This document shows, one piece after another, positions 32,642-41,674 of a DNA stretch of 64,000 nucleotides. The notes beneath the pieces are model-generated. The model saw only the letters and a program-made list of their open reading frames with translations. It was not told where the DNA came from and did no database searches. A program made the position numbers and the translations under genes. Positions within the stretch are counted from its first letter, which is position 1. The number at the start of each line of letters is the position of its first letter. This stretch comes from an uncultured Altererythrobacter sp. (GTDB lineage Bacteria; Pseudomonadota; Alphaproteobacteria; Sphingomonadales; Sphingomonadaceae), in NCBI GenBank assembly GCA_947492235.1, contig CANLLZ010000001.1:806001-870000 (forward strand), read 5' to 3'.

Positions 32642-34060
32642 ATGGCTACTGCCGCACTGGAAAAAGATTACATCATCAAGGATATCGGCCTCGCCCAATA
32701 CGGGCGTGACGAAATCGCGATTGCCGAAACGGAAATGCCGGGCCTGATGGCTCTGCGCGAGGAATATGGCGCAGCGCAGCCTTTGAAGGGCGCGCGCATC
32801 ACCGGCTCGCTGCACATGACCATCCAGACCGCCGTGCTGATTGAAACGCTGGTGGCTCTGGGCGCAGAAGTTCGCTGGGCAACCTGCAACATCTTCTCGA
32901 CGCAGGATCACGCCGCTGCGGCCATCGCCGATCAGGGCATTCCCGTGTTCGCGATCAAGGGCGAAACGCTGGCCGATTACTGGGACTATGTCGGCCGCAT
33001 TTTCGATTGGGCGACCGGGGACGATGCCGACCTGACGGCCAACATGATCCTCGATGATGGCGGCGATGCCACCATGTTTGCGCTGTGGGGCGCGCGTCTG
33101 GAAGCGGGCGAAACCATGCCCGACCCGCAAAACGCCGAAGAAATCGAGATGCAGAAGGCGCTGAAGGCCTACATCGCGAAAAAGCCGGGCTACCTCACCA
33201 AGAGCGTCCAGAACATCAAGGGCGTGTCGGAAGAGACGACCACCGGCGTGATGCGCCTGTATCAGATCGCCAAAGCCGGCAAGCTGCCGTTCCCCGCGAT
33301 CAATGTGAACGACAGCGTGACCAAGTCGAAGTTCGACAACCTTTACGGTTGTAAGGAATCGCTGGTCGACGCGATCCGCCGCGCCACTGACGTGATGCTG
33401 GCCGGCAAGGTCGCCTGCGTCGCCGGTTACGGCGATGTCGGCAAGGGCTCGGCCGCTTCGCTGCGCGATGGCGGTGCCCGTGTGATGGTGACCGAAATCG
33501 ATCCGATCTGCGCGCTGCAGGCGGCGATGGACGGCTTCGAAGTGGTGACGATGGAAGAGGCGACCAAGCGCGCCGATATCTTCTGCACCGCGACCGGCAA
33601 TGAAGACGTCATCACCGCCGAGCACATGAAGGCGATGAAGAACATGGCCATCGTGTGCAATATCGGCCACTTCGACAGCGAGATCCAGATTTCCGCGCTC
33701 GACAATTACGACTGGAAGGAAATCAAGGAAGGCACCGACCTGGTCACCTTCCCCGATGGCAAGAGCCTGCTGATTCTCGCCAAGGGTCGCCTAGTGAACC
33801 TGGGCTGCGCCACCGGCCACCCCAGCTTCGTGATGAGCGCCAGCTTCACCAACCAGACGCTGGCCCAGATCGAGCTGTACACGAATCCTGAGCAGTATGA
33901 GAACGACGTCTACGTTCTGCCCAAACATCTCGACGAGAAAGTTGCCGCGCTGCATCTGGAAAAACTCGGCGTGATGCTGACCCAGCTTTCGAACAAGCAG
34001 GCCGATTATATCGGTGTGCCGCAGGAAGGCCCGTTCAAGCCGGATCACTACCGCTACTGA
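32642..34060 (+). CDS. ahcY: Adenosylhomocysteinase
   Basis: NAD-dependent hydrolysis of S-adenosylhomocysteine to adenosine and homocysteine, keeping methylation running; 472 residues. Motifs: [75 protein letters not shown] and the NAD motif [22 protein letters not shown]. The C-terminal [10 protein letters not shown] is the canonical ending. The alpha-type insert is present, as in alphaproteobacteria. ATG 32642 is six bases from GAGGAG; the ATG at 32639 is too close. It probably supplies homocysteine that complements metY. A terminator follows at 34128. Confidence 0.97.
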   Translation: MATAALEKDYIIKDIGLAQYGRDEIAIAETEMPGLMALREEYGAAQPLKGARITGSLHMTIQTAVLIETLVALGAEVRWATCNIFSTQDHAAAAIADQGIPVFAIKGETLADYWDYVGRIFDWATGDDADLTANMILDDGGDATMFALWGARLEAGETMPDPQNAEEIEMQKALKAYIAKKPGYLTKSVQNIKGVSEETTTGVMRLYQIAKAGKLPFPAINVNDSVTKSKFDNLYGCKESLVDAIRRATDVMLAGKVACVAGYGDVGKGSAASLRDGGARVMVTEIDPICALQAAMDGFEVVTMEEATKRADIFCTATGNEDVITAEHMKAMKNMAIVCNIGHFDSEIQISALDNYDWKEIKEGTDLVTFPDGKSLLILAKGRLVNLGCATGHPSFVMSASFTNQTLAQIELYTNPEQYENDVYVLPKHLDEKVAALHLEKLGVMLTQLSNKQADYIGVPQEGPFKPDHYRY

Positions 34061-34127
34061 TCCAAAAAATGTGTGCGGCAGAAGCGAATGTTATGCTTCT
34101 GTCGTTGCACTTTTTCGCTAAAAGAGG

Positions 34128-34154
34128 AGCCCCTGCCGATTGGCGGGGGCTTTT
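34128..34154 (+). terminator. Rho-independent terminator after ahcY
   Basis: Ten-pair stem AGCCCCTGCC/GGCGGGGGCT with one wobble, loop GATT, followed by TTTT. It lies between ahcY and the kinase gene. Confidence 0.85.
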
Positions 34155-34203
34155 CATTTGGGCAAACGTTGCATCCCCGGTGCTGCCCGCATAGCTGGTA
34201 CAC

Positions 34204-36546
34204 ATGACCTTATCGCCCACCGCTTTGGTGTTTCTTGCCCTGTTGCTGGCCGTGTGGACGGCTGCGGCAGCCGGGCTGCTGATCGCGGCGGGCACACGCA
34301 ACCGGCAGGCAGAGGCGAGCCGCCATGCCGCGCGCCGGCTGGCCCGCATGATCGACGAGGCACCAGCCATTCCGCTTCTGGTCCGCAGTGACGGGCGCAT
34401 CGAAGGCTCGGACCGGCTGGCGCATTGGCTGGGTCTGCCCGAACTACCTGAATTCCTGAGCGAATTGCACAAGGATGAGGAAACCGGCCTGTCGCAAGAT
34501 CAGCTGGAAGAACTGACCGGTCACGTCCGCCGCGCGCAGAAAACAGCGGCGCCGTTCCGTATGGAACTCAGCGTGCCGGGGTCGCAGCGAAGTCTCGCAT
34601 TGCGCGGCAATCTCGCGGATGCGCAGATTTCCCCGGGTGGGGCGGCCATGGTCTGGGTGTTCGATTTCAGCGAGAGCGAGACGGAACTGGCCCGGATGCG
34701 GGAAGAAACCAGCCGGGCCAAGGGCGATTTCGCCGCTCTGGTCTATCTGATCGAAGCCGCGCCCATGCCGATGTGGTTCCGCGGGACAGACACCAGATTG
34801 CGCCTGGTCAACGCCGCCTATGTCGATGCGGTTGACGGGGAAAGCGCGGAAGATGTGATCGCGCGTCAGGTCGAGCTTGTGGAGTCGGTTGATGGCCTGA
34901 CCGCAGCGCAGATTGCGGGACAATCGGCCCAGCAGTCCCGGCCGATCGAGCGGATGGTGCAGGCCACCATCAAGGGCACGCGGCGCGCGCTCAAGGTCAG
35001 CGATTTGCCGGTGCAGGGTGAGGGCGTGGCGGGCTATGCTGTCGATATTGAAGAGATGGAGCAGCAGGCCCGCGAGCACCGCGCCTACTCGCAGGCACAG
35101 CGCTCCATGCTCGACCGCCTGTCGGTCGGGGTGGCCCAGTTCGATGGCAAGCAAAAGCTGACTTTCGCCAACCAGCCCTTCCGCCGCATCTTCGCCATTC
35201 GCCCTGGCAGCGGCGCGCAGGGAATGGCGTTCGACCGCTGGCTGAGCGAAGCGCGCGACGAGGGCCGAACGCCCGAAGTCCGCGATTTCCCTGCATGGCG
35301 CGCGGAACACAGCGATTGGTTCGGCGGCGATGCCACAAAGGAAGAGAATTGGCCGCTGGCAGATGGCACCCATTTGCATATTATCGCGCAGCCTATGCCC
35401 GATGGCGGGCTGATGCTGATCGCGGAGGATCGGACCGAGCAGCTGGCCCTGTCTGCCACCCGCGACACAATGCTGCGCACCCGCACAGCCACTTTCGATA
35501 GCCTGTTCGAAGCGCTGGCGGTGTTTGCGCCGGACGGAAAATTGCAGGTCTGGAACCGGACATTTGCGAGCACATGGGGCGTGGAAGAAGACCTGCTCGA
35601 TACGCACCCGGCGGCGGACAAGCTGGTCGCCGCAATCGCTCCAAGCCTAGCGCGGCCCAGGCGTGCAAGCAGCATCGGTGAGACAATTCGCTCGGCGACG
35701 CTCGACCGCAAGGAAAAGGCAGGTCGGCTGACCATGGCCGATGGCCGCACGCTGGAATTTGCCGGGGTGCCGCTGCCCGATGGCAATGGCTTGCTCACCG
35801 CGCTGGATGTAACGGCGAACGAGCAGGCAGAAACGGCGCTGCGCGAACGCAATCAGGCGCTGGAGGCTGCCGATCAGGTGAAGACGCGCTTCCTCGCCAA
35901 TATGTCCTACGAATTCCGCACGCCGCTCACGTCAATCGGCGGCTTTGCCGAGCTGCTGGATGGCGGCGTTGCGGGCGAGCTGAGCCCGCAGGGGCGCGAA
36001 TACACGCAAGCCATTATCGACTCTGTTGCCCGGCTGACCGAGCAGGTGGAGAATGTGCTCGATCTCTCGCAGGGTGAGGCGGGATTGCTGCCGATTTCCA
36101 AGCAGAAACTGGAATTGCAGCCCTTCGTCACCGGCATTGTGCGCGACCGGGAGCAGGCCATTCTCGACAAAGGCCTCTCGCTCGATCTGCGCGGCGCACA
36201 GGCGGCGAAGCTGGAGGCCGACCCGCGGCAATTGGGCAGGGCGATCGGCCAATTGCTCGACAATGCAATCACGGCCACACCAAAAGGCGGGAAACTGCTG
36301 GTCGATCTTTCGCGCAAGAAAGACGGCGTGCGGATTGTGATCTCGGACAATGGCCGGGGGATGACGCCCGAGGAATTGTCCCGCGCGATGGATGGCCTGC
36401 GTCCGGCTAAAAGCGGCGACGGGCTGGAGCGCAGGCAGGGGCTGGGCATTCCGCTCGCCCGCCAGCTGGTCGAACTGCATGGCGGAACGCTGGACATCCA
36501 GTCGCGGCGCGGCGTCGGCACGACTGCGCTGATCCACCTGCCGTGA
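34204..36546 (+). CDS. divL: DivL-like pseudo-histidine kinase (Tyr in the H-box)
   Basis: Membrane sensor kinase homologue of 780 residues. One N-terminal transmembrane helix (FLALLLAVWTAAAAGLLIAAG) is followed by PAS-type regions (about residues 40-540). The DHp box reads RFLANMSYEFRTPLTSIGGFAELL with Tyr569 where histidine is expected. The ATPase domain keeps QLLDNAITATPKGG, ISDNGRGM and GLGIPLARQLVELHGG. Tyr instead of His is the hallmark of Caulobacter DivL, which acts with DivK and CckA to set CtrA activity and cell polarity. Length is close to Caulobacter DivL, and the tsaE neighbour matches. Assignment as DivL is strong by these features; signalling partners are not in view. Confidence 0.9.
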   Translation: MTLSPTALVFLALLLAVWTAAAAGLLIAAGTRNRQAEASRHAARRLARMIDEAPAIPLLVRSDGRIEGSDRLAHWLGLPELPEFLSELHKDEETGLSQDQLEELTGHVRRAQKTAAPFRMELSVPGSQRSLALRGNLADAQISPGGAAMVWVFDFSESETELARMREETSRAKGDFAALVYLIEAAPMPMWFRGTDTRLRLVNAAYVDAVDGESAEDVIARQVELVESVDGLTAAQIAGQSAQQSRPIERMVQATIKGTRRALKVSDLPVQGEGVAGYAVDIEEMEQQAREHRAYSQAQRSMLDRLSVGVAQFDGKQKLTFANQPFRRIFAIRPGSGAQGMAFDRWLSEARDEGRTPEVRDFPAWRAEHSDWFGGDATKEENWPLADGTHLHIIAQPMPDGGLMLIAEDRTEQLALSATRDTMLRTRTATFDSLFEALAVFAPDGKLQVWNRTFASTWGVEEDLLDTHPAADKLVAAIAPSLARPRRASSIGETIRSATLDRKEKAGRLTMADGRTLEFAGVPLPDGNGLLTALDVTANEQAETALRERNQALEAADQVKTRFLANMSYEFRTPLTSIGGFAELLDGGVAGELSPQGREYTQAIIDSVARLTEQVENVLDLSQGEAGLLPISKQKLELQPFVTGIVRDREQAILDKGLSLDLRGAQAAKLEADPRQLGRAIGQLLDNAITATPKGGKLLVDLSRKKDGVRIVISDNGRGMTPEELSRAMDGLRPAKSGDGLERRQGLGIPLARQLVELHGGTLDIQSRRGVGTTALIHLP

Positions 36547-36980
36547 CAATCGACCTGCCCGATCTGGACGCGATGGAGGTGCTGGGACAGCGCATTGCGG
36601 GTCAGCTCCGTGCGGGTGATGTGGTAACGCTGGAAGGCGGGCTGGGGGCGGGAAAGACCACGCTCGCCCGCGCGGTGCTGGCGGCCTTGGGCCATGAGGG
36701 CGAGGTTCCATCGCCCACCTTCAACATCATCCAGACCTATGATGATGTGGACCCGCCCGTGGTCCATGCCGATTTCTACCGGCTGAAGCATCCATCGGAA
36801 GCCGAAGAGATCGGATTGGATGATTACCGCCATGGTGCGGCTCTGCTTGCCGAGTGGCCCGATCACGCGGGCGGTTTCGCGCATGAGCCGGGATGTTTGT
36901 CGATTGCATTGGAAATTGTTGGCGAAGGGCGCGCGGCGACTGTTGTGCCGGGTGCGGATTGGCTAGAGCGCTGGACATGA
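36543..36980 (+). CDS. tsaE: tRNA threonylcarbamoyladenosine synthesis ATPase TsaE
   Basis: ATPase partner of TsaB/TsaD in forming t6A37 on tRNAs; 145 residues. Walker A is EGGLGAGKTTLARAVL, followed by EGEVPSPTFNIIQTYDD, HADFYRLKHPSEAEEIGLDDY and LLAEWPDHAG, all TsaE/YjeE signatures. Its ATG overlaps the divL stop (ATGA), and its own stop overlaps the amgK start the same way. TsaB and TsaD are not in the window. Confidence 0.95.
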   Translation: MTIDLPDLDAMEVLGQRIAGQLRAGDVVTLEGGLGAGKTTLARAVLAALGHEGEVPSPTFNIIQTYDDVDPPVVHADFYRLKHPSEAEEIGLDDYRHGAALLAEWPDHAGGFAHEPGCLSIALEIVGEGRAATVVPGADWLERWT

Positions 36981-37966
36981 GTGATTTGCCTGACGGGTTG
37001 GAACAGTTTTTGGGGGCCGCTGGCTGGGCCGGGGCGGACATTGCGCCGCTGGCCGGTGATGCGTCTTTCCGGCGATATTTTCGCATTGCGAGGGGCAATG
37101 ATCGGGCGATGCTGATGTACGCTCCGCCGCCCGAAGAAGACCCCGCACCGTTCCTGCATGTTGCGCATTGGCTCAGCGAAAACGACCAGCGCGGTCCGCA
37201 AATACTTGCCGAGAATGCGGCTGCCGGGTGGGTGCTGACAGAAGATTTCGGCGATGACCGGATGCGCGACTGGCTGGACGAAAATCCGGCAGGCGAAGAG
37301 CAGGCCTATGCCGCCGCGATAGATGCGCTTGTGGATTTGCACCGCAAGCAGCCCGGACCGTTCGATCTCTACGACATGGCAACCTATCTGCGCGAGGCCC
37401 GGCTGCTGACCGAATGGTATTGTCCTGCCGCGGGTCTTGATGTGGACGCGGCAGGCTTCGATGCTGCTTGGGAAGAAGCGCTGGCTCCGCTGGTGGCCCG
37501 GCAGCAGCCCGGCGTCACCGTGCTGCGCGATTATCATGCTGAAAACATCATGCTGCTGGAGCCCGCACCCGATGGCAGCGGCGCGCAGGGCCTGATCGAT
37601 TTTCAGGACGCGCTGGTCGGGCATCCGGCCTATGATCTGGTCTCGCTGCTGCAGGACGCGCGGCGTGAGGTTTCGACCGATCTGGAGGCACGAATGCTGG
37701 ACCGGTACCTGCAGGCGAGCGGGGCGGACGGCGACTTCCACGCCGATTATGCCCTGCTGGGTGCGCAGCGTAATGCCAAGATTGTTGGTATTTTCACCCG
37801 CCTGCACCGGCGCGATGGCAAGCCGCGCTATCTCGATTTCATCCCCCGGGTGTGGACAGCGATGGAGCGCGATCTGGCGCATCCCGCGCTTGCTCCGGTG
37901 GCGCGCTGGTTCGATGCGAATATCCCGCAAGAATTGCGCAATGCAGCGGGCGGAACCATCGCATGA
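36977..37966 (+). CDS. amgK: N-acetylmuramate/N-acetylglucosamine 1-kinase AmgK
   Basis: Aminoglycoside-phosphotransferase-fold sugar kinase of 329 residues that phosphorylates MurNAc and GlcNAc at C1 in peptidoglycan recycling. Features: GDASFRRYFRIARGNDRAMLMYAPPPEEDP (nucleotide region), VLTEDFGDDRMRDWL, catalytic VLRDYHAENIMLLEP and metal DFQDALVGHPAYDLVSLLQDARR. AmgK is identified partly by the coupled MurU downstream; the bypass route lets cells avoid the fosfomycin-sensitive MurA step. Start ATG 36977 overlaps tsaE's stop. The upstream in-frame extension lies inside tsaE and is rejected. Confidence 0.92.
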   Translation: MSDLPDGLEQFLGAAGWAGADIAPLAGDASFRRYFRIARGNDRAMLMYAPPPEEDPAPFLHVAHWLSENDQRGPQILAENAAAGWVLTEDFGDDRMRDWLDENPAGEEQAYAAAIDALVDLHRKQPGPFDLYDMATYLREARLLTEWYCPAAGLDVDAAGFDAAWEEALAPLVARQQPGVTVLRDYHAENIMLLEPAPDGSGAQGLIDFQDALVGHPAYDLVSLLQDARREVSTDLEARMLDRYLQASGADGDFHADYALLGAQRNAKIVGIFTRLHRRDGKPRYLDFIPRVWTAMERDLAHPALAPVARWFDANIPQELRNAAGGTIA

Positions 37967-38679
37967 GCGATCTGGTCAGCGATACCGCAATGGTCATGGC
38001 GGCGGGGATGGGCAAGCGGATGCGCCCGCTCACCGCCAGCCAGCCCAAACCGCTGGTGCGCGTCGCGGGCAAGCCGTTGATCGACCATACGCTGGATCGT
38101 CTTGCCGAGGCTGGCGTGCACAAAGCGGTGGTTAATGTGCATTATCTGGCCGACGCGCTGGAGGCCCATCTGGCCGAGCGGCCGGTCCCTGCGGTGACCA
38201 TTTCCGACGAACGGGAAGAATTGCTCGAAACCGGTGGCGGGATGGTCAAGGCGAAGGGCCTGCTGCCCGACCCCTTTTTCTGCCTGAACTCGGACAATAT
38301 CTGGCTCGACGGGCCGCAAAATGCGTTCGCCGATCTCTCGCGGCGCTGGGACCCTGAAACGATGGACGCGCTTCTGCTGGTGGTGCCGCATTCGCGCGCG
38401 ATGAATTTTACCGGACACGGGGACTTTCATCTGGATGGCGCAGGCCGCGTCACCCGGCGCACCGCGCATCGGATTGCGCCGTTTATCTATACCGGAATCC
38501 AGATCGTCTCGCACCGCCTTTTGCGCGATGCCAAGGCGGAGAAATTCTCCACCAATATCCTGTGGAACCGGGCCGCCGGAGAAGGGCGCCTGTTCGCGGC
38601 GCCGTTTACCGGCCAATGGTTCGAAGTCGGCACGCCCGAAGCTATCGCTCCGACCGAGGCTGCCTTGCAGCATGGCTGA
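37963..38679 (+). CDS. murU: N-acetylmuramate-1-phosphate uridylyltransferase MurU
   Basis: Nucleotidyltransferase of 238 residues that converts MurNAc-1-P to UDP-MurNAc. Typical sequence: VMAAGMGKRMRPLTASQPKPLVRVAGKPLIDHTLDRL, NVHYLADALEAHL, EELLETGGGMVKAKGLL, FCLNSDNIW and AAPFTGQWFEVGTPEAI, all of the sugar-1-P nucleotidyltransferase fold. It is coupled to amgK by an ATGA overlap, which supports the MurU identity over a general mannose-1-P type. Its end overlaps the addB start by eight bases. Confidence 0.92.
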   Translation: MSDLVSDTAMVMAAGMGKRMRPLTASQPKPLVRVAGKPLIDHTLDRLAEAGVHKAVVNVHYLADALEAHLAERPVPAVTISDEREELLETGGGMVKAKGLLPDPFFCLNSDNIWLDGPQNAFADLSRRWDPETMDALLLVVPHSRAMNFTGHGDFHLDGAGRVTRRTAHRIAPFIYTGIQIVSHRLLRDAKAEKFSTNILWNRAAGEGRLFAAPFTGQWFEVGTPEAIAPTEAALQHG

Positions 38680-41674
38680 TCCGGCAGGCCCAGCGCGGAC
38701 CAGCCCGGACGTCTATTCCATAGCGGCCCATCGCGGTTTTGCCGATGCCCTCGTGGCGGGACTGGTCCCGCGTTATTCTGAGGAAGGGCTGGGCCTTGGG
38801 CGGCTGACCCTGTTGCTCCCCAGCGCGCGCGCCGCACGCACGGTGACCGAGGCGTTTATCCGCCTCATGGGCACAGGCGGGCAGGCCGGTATGCTGCTAC
38901 CCCGGATGGCGGTGGTGGGCGATCTCGATCTCGACGATACGCTCGGCCCTCTTTTGGATCCGCTGAGGTTTGCCGATATCCCTCCGGCTATCGATGCGAC
39001 GGAGCGGCTGTTTGTGCTGGCCGATATTCTACGCCGCGAAATGGGCAAGGACGCGCCACCGGCCCCGGCAATCCTGAAACTGGCGCGCGATTTCGGTCAG
39101 ACGATGGACCGTCTGCTGGTTGAGGAAGTGACACCTGATGAGCTGCTCTCGGACCGGGTGCTGACCCTGTTCGGCGATCTGGCGGGCCATTGGCAGGAGA
39201 GCCTGCATCGCTTCGCCACGGTTCAGCGGCATTGGCTGGCCGAGCTGGAGCGGCGCGGGGCGGTGGATGCGGCCACGCGGCGCAATCTTCTGTTCGATGG
39301 CGCGGCGAGGGCTTGGAAAGCCGATCCGCCTGAAACGCCGATTGTTGCGGCGGGTGTCACGAGTGCATCACCCTCGCTGGCGCGCCTGCTGAAAGTGGTC
39401 AGCGAATTGCCGCAGGGCGCGGTTATCCTGCCCGATCTGGACCTGACGATGGACTCCGATGTCTGGGACGAGCTGGGCCGCGCAGGCGCGAGACCGGAGC
39501 CTGACGACACGCCATTCGCCAAGGACGACGCGCCGACGCATCCGCAATATCATCTCAAGCTGCTGCTCAACCGGATGGGCATTGCCCGCGGCGAAGTGCG
39601 CCCGTGGCACCGAAAGGGCATGACCGCCGCTCCGCCTGAACGCAGCCATGCGATTGGTTCTTTGTTCCTGCCGCCGAAAGCCAGCACGCGGTGGATCGAT
39701 CTGCCTGCCGAGAAGCGGCGTCTTTCGGGGGTCCGCCTGATGGAGAGCGCGGCGCCGGAAGAAGAGGCGCAGGCGATTGCTTTGATGGCGCGCGAGGCCC
39801 TGGAAACCAGCGAACGCCGGGTGGCCATCGTTACCCCCGACAGAGGGCTGGCGCGGCGGATTGTCCACCATTTGCGGCGCTGGAACATAGAGGCGGATGA
39901 CAGCGCCGGACGCGAATTGTCGCAGACGCCTGCGGGCCGCTTGTTGTTACTGCTCGCCGAAGTGCTTGCAGAGGATGCGGCTCCGGTGCCGCTGGTGGCG
40001 TTGCTGGGCCATCCGCTTGTGCGGCGCGGGGACGGGGAAGGGACTTCGCGGGGCGATCACCTTAAAGCCCTGCGCGCCTTCGACAAGGAACTGCGGGGGC
40101 CGCGCCCGGCTGCAGGACTGGAACCGCTGAGCGCCATTGCAGCCAAGGCCGGTGTTGCCGAGTGGTGGCAGGAAATGTCCGCCATCCTCGCGCCGCTGCT
40201 GGATATGACCGAGGCAACGCCACTCGCTGATAGCTTGGACGCGCTGGTGGCTGTGGGCGAGGCGCTGTGCGGCGAGGCCTTGTGGGCGCTGGAGGACGGG
40301 CGTGCATTATCCTCCTTCATCGAGGATTGGCGGATGCGCGCGCGGGAGACCGGCTTTGCGCTGGACGCGCGTGATCTGCACACCGTGCTGCAAGACGCTC
40401 TGGCACAGATTGCCGTGCGCCCGCCCTATGGAGGCCATCCCCGGATCGCGATTTACGGCCTGCTGGAAGCGCGGATGAGTCGCGCGGATATGGTGATTTG
40501 TGCTGGTCTCAACGAAGGCAGCTGGCCTGCGCGCAGCGGTGCGGAACCGCTGCTGGCGCCTGCGGTCCTGCGCGCGCTGGGCGTGCCCGCCTCGGAGTTC
40601 AGGATAGGCCTCGCCGCACATGACCTGGCCGGAGCGCTCGGCGCGCCGGAAGTGGTGCTCAGCCGCTCGCAGCGCGATGCGGATGGCCCGGCGATTGCCT
40701 CGCGGTTCTGGCTCCGGGTGAAGGCGCTCCTCGGCGGGGATCTGGGCTCAGCCCATTCGGAGGTGGCAATGCCAGCAATGGCGGCTGCACTGGATCGGCC
40801 CGCTGAAATCATCCCCGCCACCCAGCCGCATCCGATGCCATCGGCAGAGCAGCGCAAAGTTTCGGTATCCGTGACCGCGCTCGACCGACTGCGGTCTGAT
40901 CCGTACCAGTTCTACGCCAGCCAGATCATGGGGTTGCGGGATTGGGACGGTCTGGATGCCGAACCTACGCCCGCGTGGCAGGGCGAGCTGGCGCATGACA
41001 TTCTGGAGCGCTGGCACAAGGGCGAGGGCGATTTGCGCGATATTGCCTTGCGCCAGCTGGACCAGATGAATGCCCATCCGCTGACAAGGCATCTGTGGCA
41101 GCCCCGCCTTTTGCGCGCGCTGGAATGGGTGGAGGATGCCATCGGATGGGAAGAGGGCCGAGAGCCGGTCCTGTTCGAGGAGAAGGGCGAAATCACGCAC
41201 AAGGGCGTGACGATCAACGGCCGGATCGACCGGCTCGATCGTTTGGCTGACGGTTCCTTTGTAGTGATCGATTACAAGACCGGCAGGCCGCCCTCCGGCT
41301 CTCAGGTGGAGGCGGGCTATGCCCTGCAATTGGGCACGTTGGGCATCATGCTGGAGGAGGGCGGTTTCGGCGCGCGCAATGGGAAAGCCAGCGCGTTCGA
41401 ATACTGGTCGCTGGGCCGCAACAAGGACAGCGAGACCGGCTTTGGCTATATCGATACGCCGCTGAAGATCGGCCGCAAACGAAGCGGGATCGTGCCCGAA
41501 GACTTCATGCCGCAGGCCCGCAAATTTCTCGACGAGGCGCTCGATCACTACATTCTTGGCAGCGAGCCATTTACCGCTCGCCTCAATCCTGATGCGCCGG
41601 GCTATGACACCTATGACCAGCTAATGCGCTTGGAAGAATGGCTTGGCCGTGATGCGGACGGAGGAGCGTCATGA
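38672..41674 (+). CDS. addB: Double-strand break repair protein AddB
   Basis: Partner of AddA in the exonuclease/helicase that processes DNA breaks for recombination; 1000 residues. The N-terminal half is the pseudo-helicase region (LTLLLPSARAARTVTEAFIRLMG and DIPPAIDATERLFVLADILR). The middle contains PPYGGHPRIAIYGLLEARMSRADMVICAGLNEGSWPA. The C-terminal PD-(D/E)XK nuclease appears as DRLDRLADGSFVVIDYKTGRPPSGSQVEAGYALQLG. This is the alphaproteobacterial AddB type. ATG 38672 overlaps murU by eight bases. Its stop overlaps the addA start (ATGA). Confidence 0.93.
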   Translation: MADPAGPARTSPDVYSIAAHRGFADALVAGLVPRYSEEGLGLGRLTLLLPSARAARTVTEAFIRLMGTGGQAGMLLPRMAVVGDLDLDDTLGPLLDPLRFADIPPAIDATERLFVLADILRREMGKDAPPAPAILKLARDFGQTMDRLLVEEVTPDELLSDRVLTLFGDLAGHWQESLHRFATVQRHWLAELERRGAVDAATRRNLLFDGAARAWKADPPETPIVAAGVTSASPSLARLLKVVSELPQGAVILPDLDLTMDSDVWDELGRAGARPEPDDTPFAKDDAPTHPQYHLKLLLNRMGIARGEVRPWHRKGMTAAPPERSHAIGSLFLPPKASTRWIDLPAEKRRLSGVRLMESAAPEEEAQAIALMAREALETSERRVAIVTPDRGLARRIVHHLRRWNIEADDSAGRELSQTPAGRLLLLLAEVLAEDAAPVPLVALLGHPLVRRGDGEGTSRGDHLKALRAFDKELRGPRPAAGLEPLSAIAAKAGVAEWWQEMSAILAPLLDMTEATPLADSLDALVAVGEALCGEALWALEDGRALSSFIEDWRMRARETGFALDARDLHTVLQDALAQIAVRPPYGGHPRIAIYGLLEARMSRADMVICAGLNEGSWPARSGAEPLLAPAVLRALGVPASEFRIGLAAHDLAGALGAPEVVLSRSQRDADGPAIASRFWLRVKALLGGDLGSAHSEVAMPAMAAALDRPAEIIPATQPHPMPSAEQRKVSVSVTALDRLRSDPYQFYASQIMGLRDWDGLDAEPTPAWQGELAHDILERWHKGEGDLRDIALRQLDQMNAHPLTRHLWQPRLLRALEWVEDAIGWEEGREPVLFEEKGEITHKGVTINGRIDRLDRLADGSFVVIDYKTGRPPSGSQVEAGYALQLGTLGIMLEEGGFGARNGKASAFEYWSLGRNKDSETGFGYIDTPLKIGRKRSGIVPEDFMPQARKFLDEALDHYILGSEPFTARLNPDAPGYDTYDQLMRLEEWLGRDADGGAS

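Noticed and set aside
38435-38671. Upstream extension of the addB ORF
   Set aside because: The extra 79 codons lie within murU in another frame and have no AddB-like sequence; ATG 38672 is the better start.
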